Shown here in pieces: positions 1 to 7,868 of a DNA stretch of 54,369 nt (position 1 is the stretch's first letter; each line of letters begins with the position of its first letter). The position numbers and the translations under genes were made by a program. The notes beneath the pieces are model-generated. The model was not told the origin of the DNA. It saw only the letters and a list, made by a program, of their open reading frames with translations, and ran no database searches. This DNA is from Gammaproteobacteria bacterium (GTDB lineage: Bacteria; Pseudomonadota; Gammaproteobacteria; Ga0077536): the NCBI GenBank assembly GCA_016874535.1, contig VGUA01000009.1, positions 1 through 54,369 on the forward strand. Direction: 5' to 3'.

Positions 1-1
1 G

Positions 2-898
2 AACTGGTTCAATCTGGAGGGACGCAGCTACAAGGTCATTCCCCAGGTACCGGATAACGTGCGCGACAGTGAGGACAGGCTCAAGGGCTACTACCTGCGC
101 AGCGGTAGCGGCAAGCTGGTGCCACTGGCAAGCCTCGTCAGTTTCAGCACTGCGGTCGAGCCGAGTGAACGCGCGCAGTTCCAGCAACTGAACGCCCTGA
201 CCTTGCAAGGGCTGGCGGCCCCGGGCGTGACCATGGGCGATGCGCTGGCCTTTCTCGAACAGGAGGCACAGTCCACCCTGCCCGAAGGTTTCAGCTGGGA
301 CTTCGCCGGCGTTTCACGCCAGTACGTGCAGGAAGGCAGCGCACTGGTGGTGACCCTGCTGCTGGCTGCGGTGGTCATCTACCTCGTCCTCGCGGCGCAG
401 TTCGAGAGTTGGCGTGACCCGCTGATCATCATGATGTCCGTGCCGATGTCCCTGGCCGGCGCGCTGGCCTTCATTTTTCTGGGCTTTGCCTCCATCAACA
501 TCTACACCCAGGTCGGACTCATCACGCTCATCGGTCTAATCGCCAAGAACGGCATCCTCATCGTGGAATTTGCGAACCAGCTCCAGGTCACGCGTGGCAT
601 GAGCCGGCGGGCCGCAGTGGAGGAAGGCGCGATGATCCGCCTGCGCCCGATTCTGATGACCACCGTCTCCATGCTGGTGGCAATGGTGCCGCTGCTGACT
701 GCCGCCGGCCCCGGTGCCATGAGTCGCATGCACATCGGCCTCGTGATCGCGACCGGACTCGGCCTTGGCACCCTGTTCACCCTGTATGTGGTGCCCGCGT
801 TCTATCTGCTGCTCGCACGCGATCACCGCGAGATGGCGGCTCTCGCCCTCGAGCGTGAGGCGGGCGCCACCGAGCAACCATCCACCTCACCCAACTGA
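2..898 (+). CDS. RND multidrug efflux pump, inner-membrane subunit (HAE1/AcrB family), C-terminal fragment
   Basis: This is the C-terminal part of a resistance-nodulation-division pump, which exports hydrophobic compounds by proton antiport as a trimer joined to a periplasmic adaptor and an outer-membrane channel. The frame is already open at base 2, so most of the protein lies left of the window. Visible are the end of the periplasmic porter region (first ~95 residues), then a membrane helix leading into the family motif AAQFESW, then further helices including QVGLITLIGL and KNGILIVEFA, which are typical of HAE1 pumps. The C-terminus is a short polar tail. An SDR gene follows 11 bases downstream on the same strand, so the two are probably co-transcribed. 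Family assignment is firm; the substrate cannot be read from this fragment. Confidence 0.93.
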   Translation, partial: NWFNLEGRSYKVIPQVPDNVRDSEDRLKGYYLRSGSGKLVPLASLVSFSTAVEPSERAQFQQLNALTLQGLAAPGVTMGDALAFLEQEAQSTLPEGFSWDFAGVSRQYVQEGSALVVTLLLAAVVIYLVLAAQFESWRDPLIIMMSVPMSLAGALAFIFLGFASINIYTQVGLITLIGLIAKNGILIVEFANQLQVTRGMSRRAAVEEGAMIRLRPILMTTVSMLVAMVPLLTAAGPGAMSRMHIGLVIATGLGLGTLFTLYVVPAFYLLLARDHREMAALALEREAGATEQPSTSPN

Positions 899-909
899 AG
901 GGGCAGCTC

Positions 910-1698
910 ATGCAAGACCAGTCCACCCGCACTACCCTGTTCGATCTGACGGGCAAGGTCGCGCTCATCACCGGTGGAAGCCGGGGCTTGGGGCGTGAGA
1001 TGGCACTGGCCTTTGCCGATCATGGCGCCCATGTCGCCATCGCCAGTCGCAAGTTGGAGCAATGTGAGAAGACGGCGGCCGAGATTGCCGCGCGTGGTGT
1101 GCAGTCCTATGCCCATGCCTGCCATGTCGCGAAGTGGACCGAAGTGGAAGCGCTGGCCGAGGCCGTGTTCGCGCGCTTCGGCCGCATCGACATCCTTGTC
1201 AACAATGCAGGGCTCTCGCCCCTTTATCCGAGTCTCGATGCCATCACCGAGGAGCTCTTCGACAAGGTGATCGGCATCAACCTGAAAGGTCCTTTCCGCC
1301 TGAGTGCGCTGGTGGCCAAGCGCATGATGGAAGGCGACGGCGGTTCCATCATCAACATCTCGAGCACCGCCGCGGTGACGCCGAGCCCGGGCTCCGAGCC
1401 ATACTGCTCGGCCAAGGCCGGTCTGAATGCGCTCACGCGCTCCATGGCTTATGCCTACGGCCCCAAGGTCCGGGTGAATTGCATCATGCCGGGGCCTTTC
1501 CTCACCGATATCTCGAAGGCCTGGGATCTCGAGGCCTTCGAGGCCGGGGCGCGCGCGAACATTCCGCTGCAACGGGGCGGGCAGCCGCATGAAATCGTGG
1601 GTGCGGCGCTGTACCTGGCAAGCAGCGCTTCCAGCTATACGACGGGTGCGATCCTCCCGGTCGATGGCGGCTCGGGCGGCAATCCGAAGATTCTCTGA
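910..1698 (+). CDS. Short-chain dehydrogenase/reductase (classical SDR)
   Basis: A 262-residue classical SDR, the usual family length. The Rossmann cofactor loop TGGSRGLG is at residues 21–28, NNAG at 98–101, the catalytic serine region ISS at 150–152, and the catalytic pair in YCSAK at Y165 and K169. The Arg in the cofactor loop and the SRK stretch near residue 47 suggest NADP(H), but this is an inference. The ATG follows an AAGGGG ribosome-binding site and lies 11 bases after the RND pump, which suggests one transcript. Related proteins are annotated as gluconate 5-dehydrogenase-like or FabG-like; the substrate is unknown. A perfect 8-bp inverted repeat begins directly after the stop. Confidence 0.88.
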   Translation: MQDQSTRTTLFDLTGKVALITGGSRGLGREMALAFADHGAHVAIASRKLEQCEKTAAEIAARGVQSYAHACHVAKWTEVEALAEAVFARFGRIDILVNNAGLSPLYPSLDAITEELFDKVIGINLKGPFRLSALVAKRMMEGDGGSIINISSTAAVTPSPGSEPYCSAKAGLNALTRSMAYAYGPKVRVNCIMPGPFLTDISKAWDLEAFEAGARANIPLQRGGQPHEIVGAALYLASSASSYTTGAILPVDGGSGGNPKIL

Positions 1699-1724
1699 AG
1701 CCCGGCTCGCTCGGGTGCCGGGCT
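1699..1724. terminator. Hairpin between convergent genes
   Basis: AGCCCGGC (1699–1706) and GCCGGGCT (1717–1724) form a perfect 8-bp stem with a 10-base loop, starting at the base after the SDR stop codon. The neighbouring genes converge here, so it could end transcription from both sides. There is no T-tract, so intrinsic termination is unproven. Confidence 0.45.
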
Positions 1725-1736
1725 CGATGAGAAAGC

Positions 1737-2135
1737 TCAGCAACCCTCTTTCAAGGTTGCCACCGCAGGTCCTGTCTCGGGAACGGTGATGCGAACGCCC
1801 TTGTCCGGGCGATCCGTCGCACTCAGGCAAACAACGGCAGAGCGGGGGGAAGTCCAGCGCAGGCCAATGTTGCGGCGGGTGAAAGGCACCCCGTCGTAAG
1901 CGAGTTCGGTGCGCAGCAGTTCCTCGCGTGTGCCATCGGCCACGCTCTCCAGCACCAGCACCACTTCATGCGGCCCCTGTGGAAACCAGGGTTCGATGAT
2001 CAGCGCGATGAGTCGGTGCTGGCCTGAGGGCGCCTCGGCAACATCGAACTGCGAGGTGCGACCCGCCTCGGAACAGCCGCCGAGCAAGGCCGACGCGAAC
2101 AGCAGGGCAGCGTATCCTGGCGCGCGTCGTCTCAC
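1737..2135 (-). CDS. Small putative lipoprotein of unknown function
   Basis: A 132-residue protein whose N-terminus looks like a lipoprotein signal: basic start MRRR, hydrophobic core, then the lipobox LLGGC with the acylated cysteine at about residue 21. The rest is a small domain with several beta-rich stretches and ends in a cysteine. I do not recognise a family. The GTG start overlaps the stop of the upstream hydrolase gene (GTGA), so the two are probably translationally coupled. Its location after a MetX-like hydrolase gives no clear functional clue. The lipoprotein call rests only on the signal sequence. Confidence 0.7.
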   Translation of the reverse strand: MRRRAPGYAALLFASALLGGCSEAGRTSQFDVAEAPSGQHRLIALIIEPWFPQGPHEVVLVLESVADGTREELLRTELAYDGVPFTRRNIGLRWTSPRSAVVCLSATDRPDKGVRITVPETGPAVATLKEGC

Positions 2136-3133
2136 GCCAGCAGCTCGCGCAGCGCGCGGTCGATGAAGGCGCCATCAGGCGCGGACAGACCGAAGCCCGC
2201 GCCGTGTCCCCACACGGACGGAATCGGTCGGCATTCCGCGCGCGGCATCTGCGCGGCTTCGGCCTCGTTGTCGGCGACCCGGAAGTAGAGATCCGTCATG
2301 CCGGGCATGACGATGGCGGGACAGGTGATCGCGCGGAGCGCGGCCGCGAAATCACCTCCGTGGACCGGGTTGCGGCTTATGTCTCCGTGCATCCAGGTGT
2401 TGGCCATGGCGATGAGATTGTTGGCATCGTTCTGCAGGAAGTAGTTCTGGGTCAGCAGCACGACGTCCTGACGCGCCTTGAGCCCCAGCTCCCGATAGTG
2501 CTCGCCCCGCATGAAGTCCTGGCTGAACAGCCACGCCGCGTAGACCTTGCCGAAGGCCAGCATGCCACGCATGGGTGGTGCGTCGTACCAGCCGTCCTTG
2601 AAATCCGGGTCGAGCCGCAGGGTGGAGACCGCGCTGTCCACGAATATGTGGTTGTGATCGGAGATGCGGGCTGCAGCGCAGATGGGGGCGATTGCCTCCA
2701 CCAGACCGGCATGGAGACTGCCCCACTGGTAGGTCTGCATGCCGCCCATCGAAAAGCCGGCCACAAGCCTGATGCGTTTGACCTTGAGGTGTTCGGTCAA
2801 CAGCTTGTGCTGGCAGGCGATATTGTCGTGGAGACTGACCAGCGGAAAGGCGCCGCGCCCCCAGGGGGCCGGCGTGTTATGGGGCGAGGAAGACAGGCCG
2901 TTGCCGAACATGTTCGGCACCACCACGAAGTACTTGTCGGTATCGATGGCGCGGCCCGGGCCAAAGAGGTACTCGGCTTCCGGGTGGCGTGCCCCATAGA
3001 AAGTGGGCACCACCACCACGTTGTCGCGCGCCCTGGAGAGCTTGCCCCAGGTCTTGTAGGCGAGCTTCAGATCCAGCGTCACGCCGGATTGCAGGGTGTA
3101 GCCCTTGATCTCGAACATCTGATGATCGTGCAT
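2132..3133 (-). CDS. Alpha/beta-hydrolase of the homoserine O-acetyltransferase (MetX)-like family
   Basis: A 333-residue alpha/beta-hydrolase. The nucleophile elbow GFSMGGMQ puts the catalytic serine at S128; the acid is probably D281 in MPGMTDLYF and the histidine H310 in WGHGAG. The GFSMGGMQ elbow and overall layout match the MetX branch of acyltransferases, but this protein is shorter than most true MetX enzymes and belongs to the broad group often annotated as alpha/beta-fold hydrolase. Homoserine acetylation is therefore only one possibility. The ATG at 3133 has a GGAGG site 5 bases upstream. The gene lies downstream of the SMR exporter on the same strand (29-base gap) and overlaps the lipoprotein gene that follows. 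Confidence 0.8.
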   Translation of the reverse strand: MHDHQMFEIKGYTLQSGVTLDLKLAYKTWGKLSRARDNVVVVPTFYGARHPEAEYLFGPGRAIDTDKYFVVVPNMFGNGLSSSPHNTPAPWGRGAFPLVSLHDNIACQHKLLTEHLKVKRIRLVAGFSMGGMQTYQWGSLHAGLVEAIAPICAAARISDHNHIFVDSAVSTLRLDPDFKDGWYDAPPMRGMLAFGKVYAAWLFSQDFMRGEHYRELGLKARQDVVLLTQNYFLQNDANNLIAMANTWMHGDISRNPVHGGDFAAALRAITCPAIVMPGMTDLYFRVADNEAEAAQMPRAECRPIPSVWGHGAGFGLSAPDGAFIDRALRELLA

Positions 3134-3162
3134 GGCGACCTCCGGAGATTCAGCCGCAGTGC

Positions 3163-3492
3163 TCAGTGCGGCATGGATTTGGAGAGCAGGGTCAGTACCA
3201 GTACCCCGGCGACGATGAGCGCGATGCCGGCCAGCGCCGCTGCATCCAGCGCCTGGCGATACAGCACCCAGGCGATGAACATGACGAGCACCTGCCCAAC
3301 GCCGGACCAGATCGCGTAGGCAATCCCAACCGGGATGGTACGCAAGGTGAGACTGAGAAAATAGAACGCGCAGGCGTATCCCGCGATGACCAACAGGGTG
3401 GGGCCAGGGACCCGCAAGCCGTCCGCAGCCTTGAGTGCGGACGTCGCAATGACCTCGCTGATGATGGCGATGGTCAGATACCAGTAATGCAA
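3163..3492 (-). CDS. Small multidrug resistance (SMR) family exporter, EmrE/QacE-like
   Basis: A four-helix inner-membrane exporter of the SMR family, which swaps protons for cationic compounds as a dimer. The first helix carries the essential glutamate (E13 here, equal to E14 of EmrE) in AIISEVIATSALK. The motif for helix 4 and the C-terminus LLSKSMPH resemble EmrE. An in-frame ATG further upstream (3534) would add 14 polar residues. I chose the TTG at 3492 because GGAGGAAG sits just upstream at proper spacing and the product is then 109 residues, matching EmrE's 110. It heads a probable minus-strand unit with the hydrolase and lipoprotein genes. Confidence 0.88.
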   Translation of the reverse strand: MHYWYLTIAIISEVIATSALKAADGLRVPGPTLLVIAGYACAFYFLSLTLRTIPVGIAYAIWSGVGQVLVMFIAWVLYRQALDAAALAGIALIVAGVLVLTLLSKSMPH

Positions 3493-3551
3493 GCCACTTC
3501 CTCCCGCACGGGTGCCGTGCACGCTACCCGTCATGACGGCCGATGAAACCC

Positions 3552-3572
3552 CGGCGAGCCTCGCCGATTATA
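3552..3572 (-). promoter_or_regulatory. Candidate SMR promoter -10 box with adjoining inverted repeat
   Basis: On the minus strand a perfect TATAAT lies at 3572–3567, about 75 bases before the TTG start of the SMR gene. It is directly followed by an odd palindrome CGGCGAG-C-CTCGCCG at 3552–3566, where a repressor could bind near the transcription start. I see no good -35 box, so the promoter call is tentative. Confidence 0.35.
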
Positions 3573-3639
3573 GGCAAGGCGGCCCAGCGAGGCGCGACTC
3601 TTTGACCCTGCGCGCGGGATCCGCAATGCTACGCCGCGC

Positions 3640-5268
3640 ATGAATTCACCTGCCCCCGCCTCGACCGCTGCAAGCCCCCGCCAGCAACGCTGGCACAAGC
3701 TTTTCCAGGTCGCTTATCTGCCACCGCTCATGGTCTATCTGGCCGCCGGCATCTCGGGCCTGACCGGGATCGTCGGGACGTTTTTCGTCAAGGAGTATCT
3801 CGGGCTCTCAGCAGCCTTTCTTGCGGCCATCGGGTTCTGGGCCGGCATTCCGTGGGCGCTCAAGATGCCGATGGGACATCTGGTCGATCTGCTCTGGCGC
3901 CACAAGTCCTGGTTCGTCTTGCTCGGCGCGAGCCTCATCGCCAGCAGCCTGCTGATCATGCTGGGCTTGCTCACGGCGCCTGACCGTCTTGGCGCCTTTC
4001 TGCCGGTCGAGAGCTGGTATGTCATCTCCGCCCTGCTCTCTCCCGTGGGCTACATGATGCAGGACACCGTGGCGGACGCCATGACGGTGGAGGCCGTGCC
4101 GCAAGTGGATGATGCAGGCAACCCGATCGCACCCGAGACACGGCGCTCGATGAACACCACCATGCAGACGCTGGGCCGGGTGGCAATCATTGGAGGCGGC
4201 GTGCTCGTCTCCCTCGCCAACGTGCTGCTGTTCGCCGGTATTGATCCGTCCGATCAAGCGGCGGCGCAGGCGGTCTACATCCGGGTCTACGAATACGCGC
4301 TCGTGATCCCATTGGTCTCGGTCGCCGGCATCGCACTCGCGGCCGTGTTGCGGCGGCGGCGCATGCAGGCGCTGGTGCGCGCGGGATACAGTCCGGAGGC
4401 GGCGCGGGTGGCAGTGAGCCAGCATGCGGAGAAGGTCACGCCGAACTGGTGGATTCTGGGCGGCAGCGCCGCCTTCCTGTGCTTGACCCTCGGTATCGGG
4501 ACATCGGAATTCGCCTGGGCCCAGGAAGCGATCTTTGGTGGCTCCTTCGTGGTGATCGCCTTCCTCATGTACCGGCTGCTCGGCGAACTGTCCGAGGAAT
4601 CGCGTCGCACCCTGCTCGGCACCGCCATCATCATCTTCATGTTCCGCGCCATCCCGACCTCCGGTGCCGGGAGCACCTGGTGGATGATCGACGAACTGGG
4701 CTTCGATCAGGCCTTCCTGTCCCGCCTTTCACTGGTGGCCAGCGTACTCACCCTGGCCGGCCTGTTCGCCTTCCGACGCATGATGGCGGAGCGCTCAATC
4801 ATCTACATCGTGGTGCTGCTTACGGTGGCGGGCTTCATCCTGGGACTGCCGGTCGTTGGCATGTATTACGGCCTGCACGAGTGGACTGCCGCGATCACCG
4901 GAGGCGTGGTCGACGCGAGATTCATCGCCTTGGTGGATACCGCGCTCGAGTCGCCCTTGGGCCAGATTTCCATGGTGCCGTTGCTCGCCTGGATCGCGAA
5001 TTCGGCGCCGCCTCACCTCAAGGCCACTTTCTTTGCCGTGATGGCTTCGTTCACCAATCTGGCGCTGTCCGCCTCGCAGCTAGGCACGCGCTACCTCAAC
5101 GAGTTCTTCGTGGTGACCCGCGAGGTCCGCGATGCCGCGGGAGAGATCACGCTGGCTGCGGACTATTCTGAGCTCGGTGCGTTGCTGGTGACTGTGAGTG
5201 CGCTGGGCCTGTCAGTGCCGCTGCTCGCCATCCTGCTGACCCGAATCGCAGGCCTGCGCAGCGCCTGA
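3640..5268 (+). CDS. Major-facilitator-type transporter, probably folate-biopterin transporter (BT1)-like
   Basis: A 542-residue polytopic membrane protein with about 12 hydrophobic segments. The first helices carry FFVKEYLGLS and GIPWALKMPMGHLVDL, which resemble the PW..K...G..SD signature of the BT1/FBT branch of the major facilitator superfamily. QDTVADAMTVE, at about residues 141–151, resembles the D..ADA..VE stretch of the same family. A basic loop (RRRRMQ) lies between the two halves. The N-terminal ~25 residues are polar and cytoplasmic. The substrate is unknown; BT1 members carry folates or pterins, but distant bacterial members are uncharacterised. It stands alone, divergent from the SMR gene and convergent with exoD. 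Confidence 0.7.
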   Translation: MNSPAPASTAASPRQQRWHKLFQVAYLPPLMVYLAAGISGLTGIVGTFFVKEYLGLSAAFLAAIGFWAGIPWALKMPMGHLVDLLWRHKSWFVLLGASLIASSLLIMLGLLTAPDRLGAFLPVESWYVISALLSPVGYMMQDTVADAMTVEAVPQVDDAGNPIAPETRRSMNTTMQTLGRVAIIGGGVLVSLANVLLFAGIDPSDQAAAQAVYIRVYEYALVIPLVSVAGIALAAVLRRRRMQALVRAGYSPEAARVAVSQHAEKVTPNWWILGGSAAFLCLTLGIGTSEFAWAQEAIFGGSFVVIAFLMYRLLGELSEESRRTLLGTAIIIFMFRAIPTSGAGSTWWMIDELGFDQAFLSRLSLVASVLTLAGLFAFRRMMAERSIIYIVVLLTVAGFILGLPVVGMYYGLHEWTAAITGGVVDARFIALVDTALESPLGQISMVPLLAWIANSAPPHLKATFFAVMASFTNLALSASQLGTRYLNEFFVVTREVRDAAGEITLAADYSELGALLVTVSALGLSVPLLAILLTRIAGLRSA

Positions 5269-5279
5269 CCATGTGTGCT

Positions 5280-5302
5280 GAGCTCTGCTTTCTGCAGGGC
5301 TC
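5280..5302. terminator. Hairpin between convergent transporter and exoD genes
   Basis: A 9-bp stem with one G-T pair: 5280–5288 (GAGCTCTGC) with 5294–5302 (GCAGGGCTC), loop TTTCT. It fills the 43-base gap between two convergent stop codons. No T-tract is obvious on either strand. Confidence 0.45.
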
Positions 5303-5311
5303 TGCTGCCAA

Positions 5312-5965
5312 TCAGCGCAGCAAGGCCTTGATGGATTCAAAGTCCTGCAGGCCGACTCCGAGCATGACCACGCCATAAATGAGCGCGCCAAAGTAGATGA
5401 GCGTGACCAGCACCATCAGATAGCCCATCAGCACGAACAGGCCGTCGCGCTGGATCATGCCCGCCGCCAGCAGCAATACCGCCAGGCCCGGCAGGGTGTT
5501 GGAAAAGGGCACCATCACGAACGGCATCAGCAGCAGCACGCCGGAGAGGATGATCATCATCCCGTTCCAGCGGTTGAGCGTGGCGCCATGGGTGAGCGCC
5601 GACCAGCGCGGACGGATCACCCGTTCGATGCGCGTGGTCAGACCGATGGCCTTGTCCAGCGCCGGCATCAGGCGTTCCACCGCAATCGCATGGGCCAGCA
5701 GCCGGGGCGGCAACCAGGGAATCCTGTTCATCACCACACCGGCGCCGACGAGGATGACCACCAGGCTGAATACCGTGCTCATGCCCGGAATCGAAACCGG
5801 CAGCAGAAACGGCACCATCAGGAACATGACGAAGAGAAGCAGGCCCTGCTCACCGATGAGGCCCAGCAGGGCGGCAAGCGTGATGCTCTCGCCGCTCACC
5901 TGTGCGCGCACTGCACGCAAGGTGCCACTCAGGCCGAGTGAAGTATCCTGGAAACGAATGCTCAT
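5312..5965 (-). CDS. ExoD-family membrane protein
   Basis: A membrane protein of ~217 residues matching the ExoD family (exopolysaccharide synthesis, first described in rhizobia). The cytoplasmic N-terminus contains the family-like stretch ITLAALLGLIGEQGLLLFVM, followed by VPFLLPVSIPGMST and several hydrophobic segments, with MPFVMVPFSNTLPGLA as the second conserved block. Biochemical function is unknown in the family. Two in-frame ATG codons are possible (5980 and 5965), neither with a clear ribosome-binding site; I used the inner one. It lies 93 bases downstream of msrA on the same strand. Confidence 0.82.
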   Translation of the reverse strand: MSIRFQDTSLGLSGTLRAVRAQVSGESITLAALLGLIGEQGLLLFVMFLMVPFLLPVSIPGMSTVFSLVVILVGAGVVMNRIPWLPPRLLAHAIAVERLMPALDKAIGLTTRIERVIRPRWSALTHGATLNRWNGMMIILSGVLLLMPFVMVPFSNTLPGLAVLLLAAGMIQRDGLFVLMGYLMVLVTLIYFGALIYGVVMLGVGLQDFESIKALLR

Positions 5966-6058
5966 GCCGCGCGTGTCCATCCATCGCAATCCGGGCTCAC
6001 GCAGCGTTCCTGTGTGCGCCCCCGGGCCCGACGCGCGATTTCATTGCGCGGTTGAAAC

Positions 6059-6694
6059 TCAGGCACACCTGACTCCAGTGCCACCAACGCCGCAATAGCC
6101 TCCCGGATTCTTGGCCAGATACTGCTGGTGATAGTCCTCTGCATGGTAGAACTCGGGCGCAGGCAGGATTTCGGTCGTGATGGCAGCGAAGCCGGCCGCT
6201 GTGAGGTTGGTCTGGTAGCGCGCCGCGGAGGCTTCTGCCAGCGCCTGCTGTGCGTCATCACTGGTGTAGATGCCGGATCGATACTGCGTGCCCACATCAT
6301 TGCCCTGGCGCATGCCCTGCGTGGGGTCGTGTGATTCCCAGAACACCTGAAGCAGGGCTGCGTAGTCGATGGCCGCGGGATCAAACACCACCCGGACCAC
6401 TTCATTGTGTCCGGTCATGCCGCTGCAAACTTCTTCATAGAGCGGGTTGGGCGTGATTCCCCCTGCATAACCCACCACGGTGGTGTACACGCCGGGCAGC
6501 TGCCAGAATTTGCGCTCCACGCCCCAGAAGCAGCCCATCCCGAACAGCGCAAGCTGGCAGTGATCCGGATAGGGTGGCAACAAGGGTGTGCCGAGCACGA
6601 AGTGGTGATTCCGAATCACCAGCGGCGTCGAGCGCCCCGGCAGGGCATCCGCGGGATCGGGCATGCGTTGTTTGCGAGCCAGTCCGAACATGGT
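6059..6694 (-). CDS. msrA: Peptide-methionine (S)-S-oxide reductase MsrA
   Basis: Repairs oxidised methionine (S-epimer) in proteins, using thioredoxin. The catalytic motif GCFWG has its cysteine at C54, followed by GYAGG and [13 protein letters not shown], then [19 protein letters not shown]; cysteines in GYCGVGG and at the C-terminus can serve as resolving residues. The N-terminal extension ([12 protein letters not shown]) is the same as in the longer E. coli-type MsrA. I chose the ATG at 6694 because AGGAGG lies 5 bases upstream; this gives 211 residues against 212 in E. coli. A farther in-frame start exists but has no such site. Confidence 0.96.
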   Translation of the reverse strand, partial: TMFGLARKQRMPDPADALPGRSTPLVIRNHHFVLGTPLLPPYPDHCQLALFGMGCFWGVERKFWQLPGVYTTVVGYAGGITPNPLYEEVCSGMTGHNEVVRVVFDPAAIDYAALLQVFWESHDPTQGMRQGNDVGTQYRSGIYTSDDAQQALAEASAARYQTNLTAAGFAAITTEILPAPEFYHAEDYHQQYLAKNPGGYCGVGGTGVRCA

Positions 6695-6743
6695 GTCCTC
6701 CTGTTCAGCGTTCATCAATCAGTTCCGGGTAAATTAGCACATC

Positions 6744-7780
6744 ATGACTCCCCTGCCGGTCTGCCTCCTCGCCTTGGCGAGTCTGTTCAGCGTGTCCGCA
6801 CCGGCCACGGAAAAATCGCCCGGGCAGACCTCGACCTTCACCTTCATCTTCGAGAACGATCTCTTCGGCGAGACCGACGCCCAGTACACCAATGGCCTGC
6901 AACTCGCCTGGCTGTCGGGCGATCTCGCACGGTATGCAGAGGACGGTCGGGTCCCGGACTGGCTGCTCGGTGTGGTTTCCAGAATGCCGTTCGTCAATGC
7001 CGAGGGGCGCCTGCGCAACGTGGGCTTCGCCCTTGGGCAGCAGATGTACACACCGGAAGACATCGCGCAGCGTGAGCTCATTCCCACGGATCGCCCCTAC
7101 GCCGGCTGGCTGTACGGCGGCGTGAGTTTCATGAGCCGCTCCGAGGCGGCCATGGATGTGGTGGAGTTCCAGGTTGGCATGGTCGGGCCTGCGGCGCTGG
7201 CTGAACAGGCCCAGAACCTCGTGCATGAGATACGGGGTCTGCCTACGGCCAAGGGTTGGGATCATCAACTCGAGAACGAACCCGGCCTCAATCTGATCCT
7301 CGAGCACCGTGACCGTCGCTGGCGCCAGACCCTGCATGAGCGCTGGGCTTTCGATGTGATCACGGGCGCGGGCGGCGTGCTCGGCAACGTCGCCACTCAC
7401 CTGCAGGCCGGTGGAACCGTCCGCCTCGGCTGGAACCTGCCGTTTGATTTCGGCACTTCGCCGATCAGGCCGGGGGGGATCCCAATGCACCCGCAGCGCG
7501 GGGAGATCCTCGCCTCGATCGCCGCACGCGCTTCGGTTTCCATGTGTTTGCGGGCCTCGGTGGGCGCCTGGTGCTGCGTGACATCTTCCTTGACGGCAAC
7601 ACCTTTGCCGACAGCCACAGCGTGGACAAGGAGCTGCTGGTGGGTGATGTCGTGCTGGGTGCCACCGTGCTGGCGGGCCCAACCAAGCTTTCCTATATCC
7701 AGAACTTCCGGAGCCGCGAGTTCGAGGCCCAACCGGACAGCCACAATTTCGGCTCGATCAGCCTGTCCTGGACTTTTTGA
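6744..7780 (+). pseudogene. lpxR: Lipid A deacylase LpxR family protein, frameshifted
   Basis: LpxR is an outer-membrane beta-barrel enzyme that removes the 3'-acyloxyacyl chain of lipid A. A signal peptide covers residues 1–~21. Family residues are present: N38/D39 in FEND, YTNG at 48–51, DRPYAGW, and H161 in the NLVHEIRG block with KGWDHQLENEPG. The frame then breaks near the 7-G run at 7472–7478. Upstream it reads GTSPIRPGG; downstream the family sequence resumes in another frame as DPNAPAARGDPRLD, then FAGLGGRLVLRDIFLDGN, and ends at 7780 as SISLSWTF. One more G would restore a protein of ~345 residues. The wrong frame stays open into lolC, producing a false 792-codon fusion. Mutation, sequencing error and tract variation all remain possible. 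Confidence 0.85.
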
Positions 7781-7851
7781 ACCGGGGCCCGGGAGTCGTA
7801 CCGGGTCCGCGCCCCTGCGGGTGCACCAGGAGCTTGGCCGCGCAGGGTTTG

Positions 7852-7860
7852 TGCTAGATT
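7852..7860 (+). promoter_or_regulatory. Candidate extended -10 box before lolC
   Basis: TGCTAGATT matches the extended -10 pattern TGnTAnnnT. It would place the transcription start only 1–3 bases before the lolC ATG at 7869, and no ribosome-binding site precedes that ATG, so a leaderless message is possible. This is a pattern match only. Confidence 0.25.
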
Positions 7861-7868
7861 CCGGCGCC

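Noticed and set aside
2204-3319. A 371-codon plus-strand frame opposite the MetX-like gene
   Set aside because: The minus-strand frame has a full catalytic triad and ribosome site; the opposite frame has no domain.
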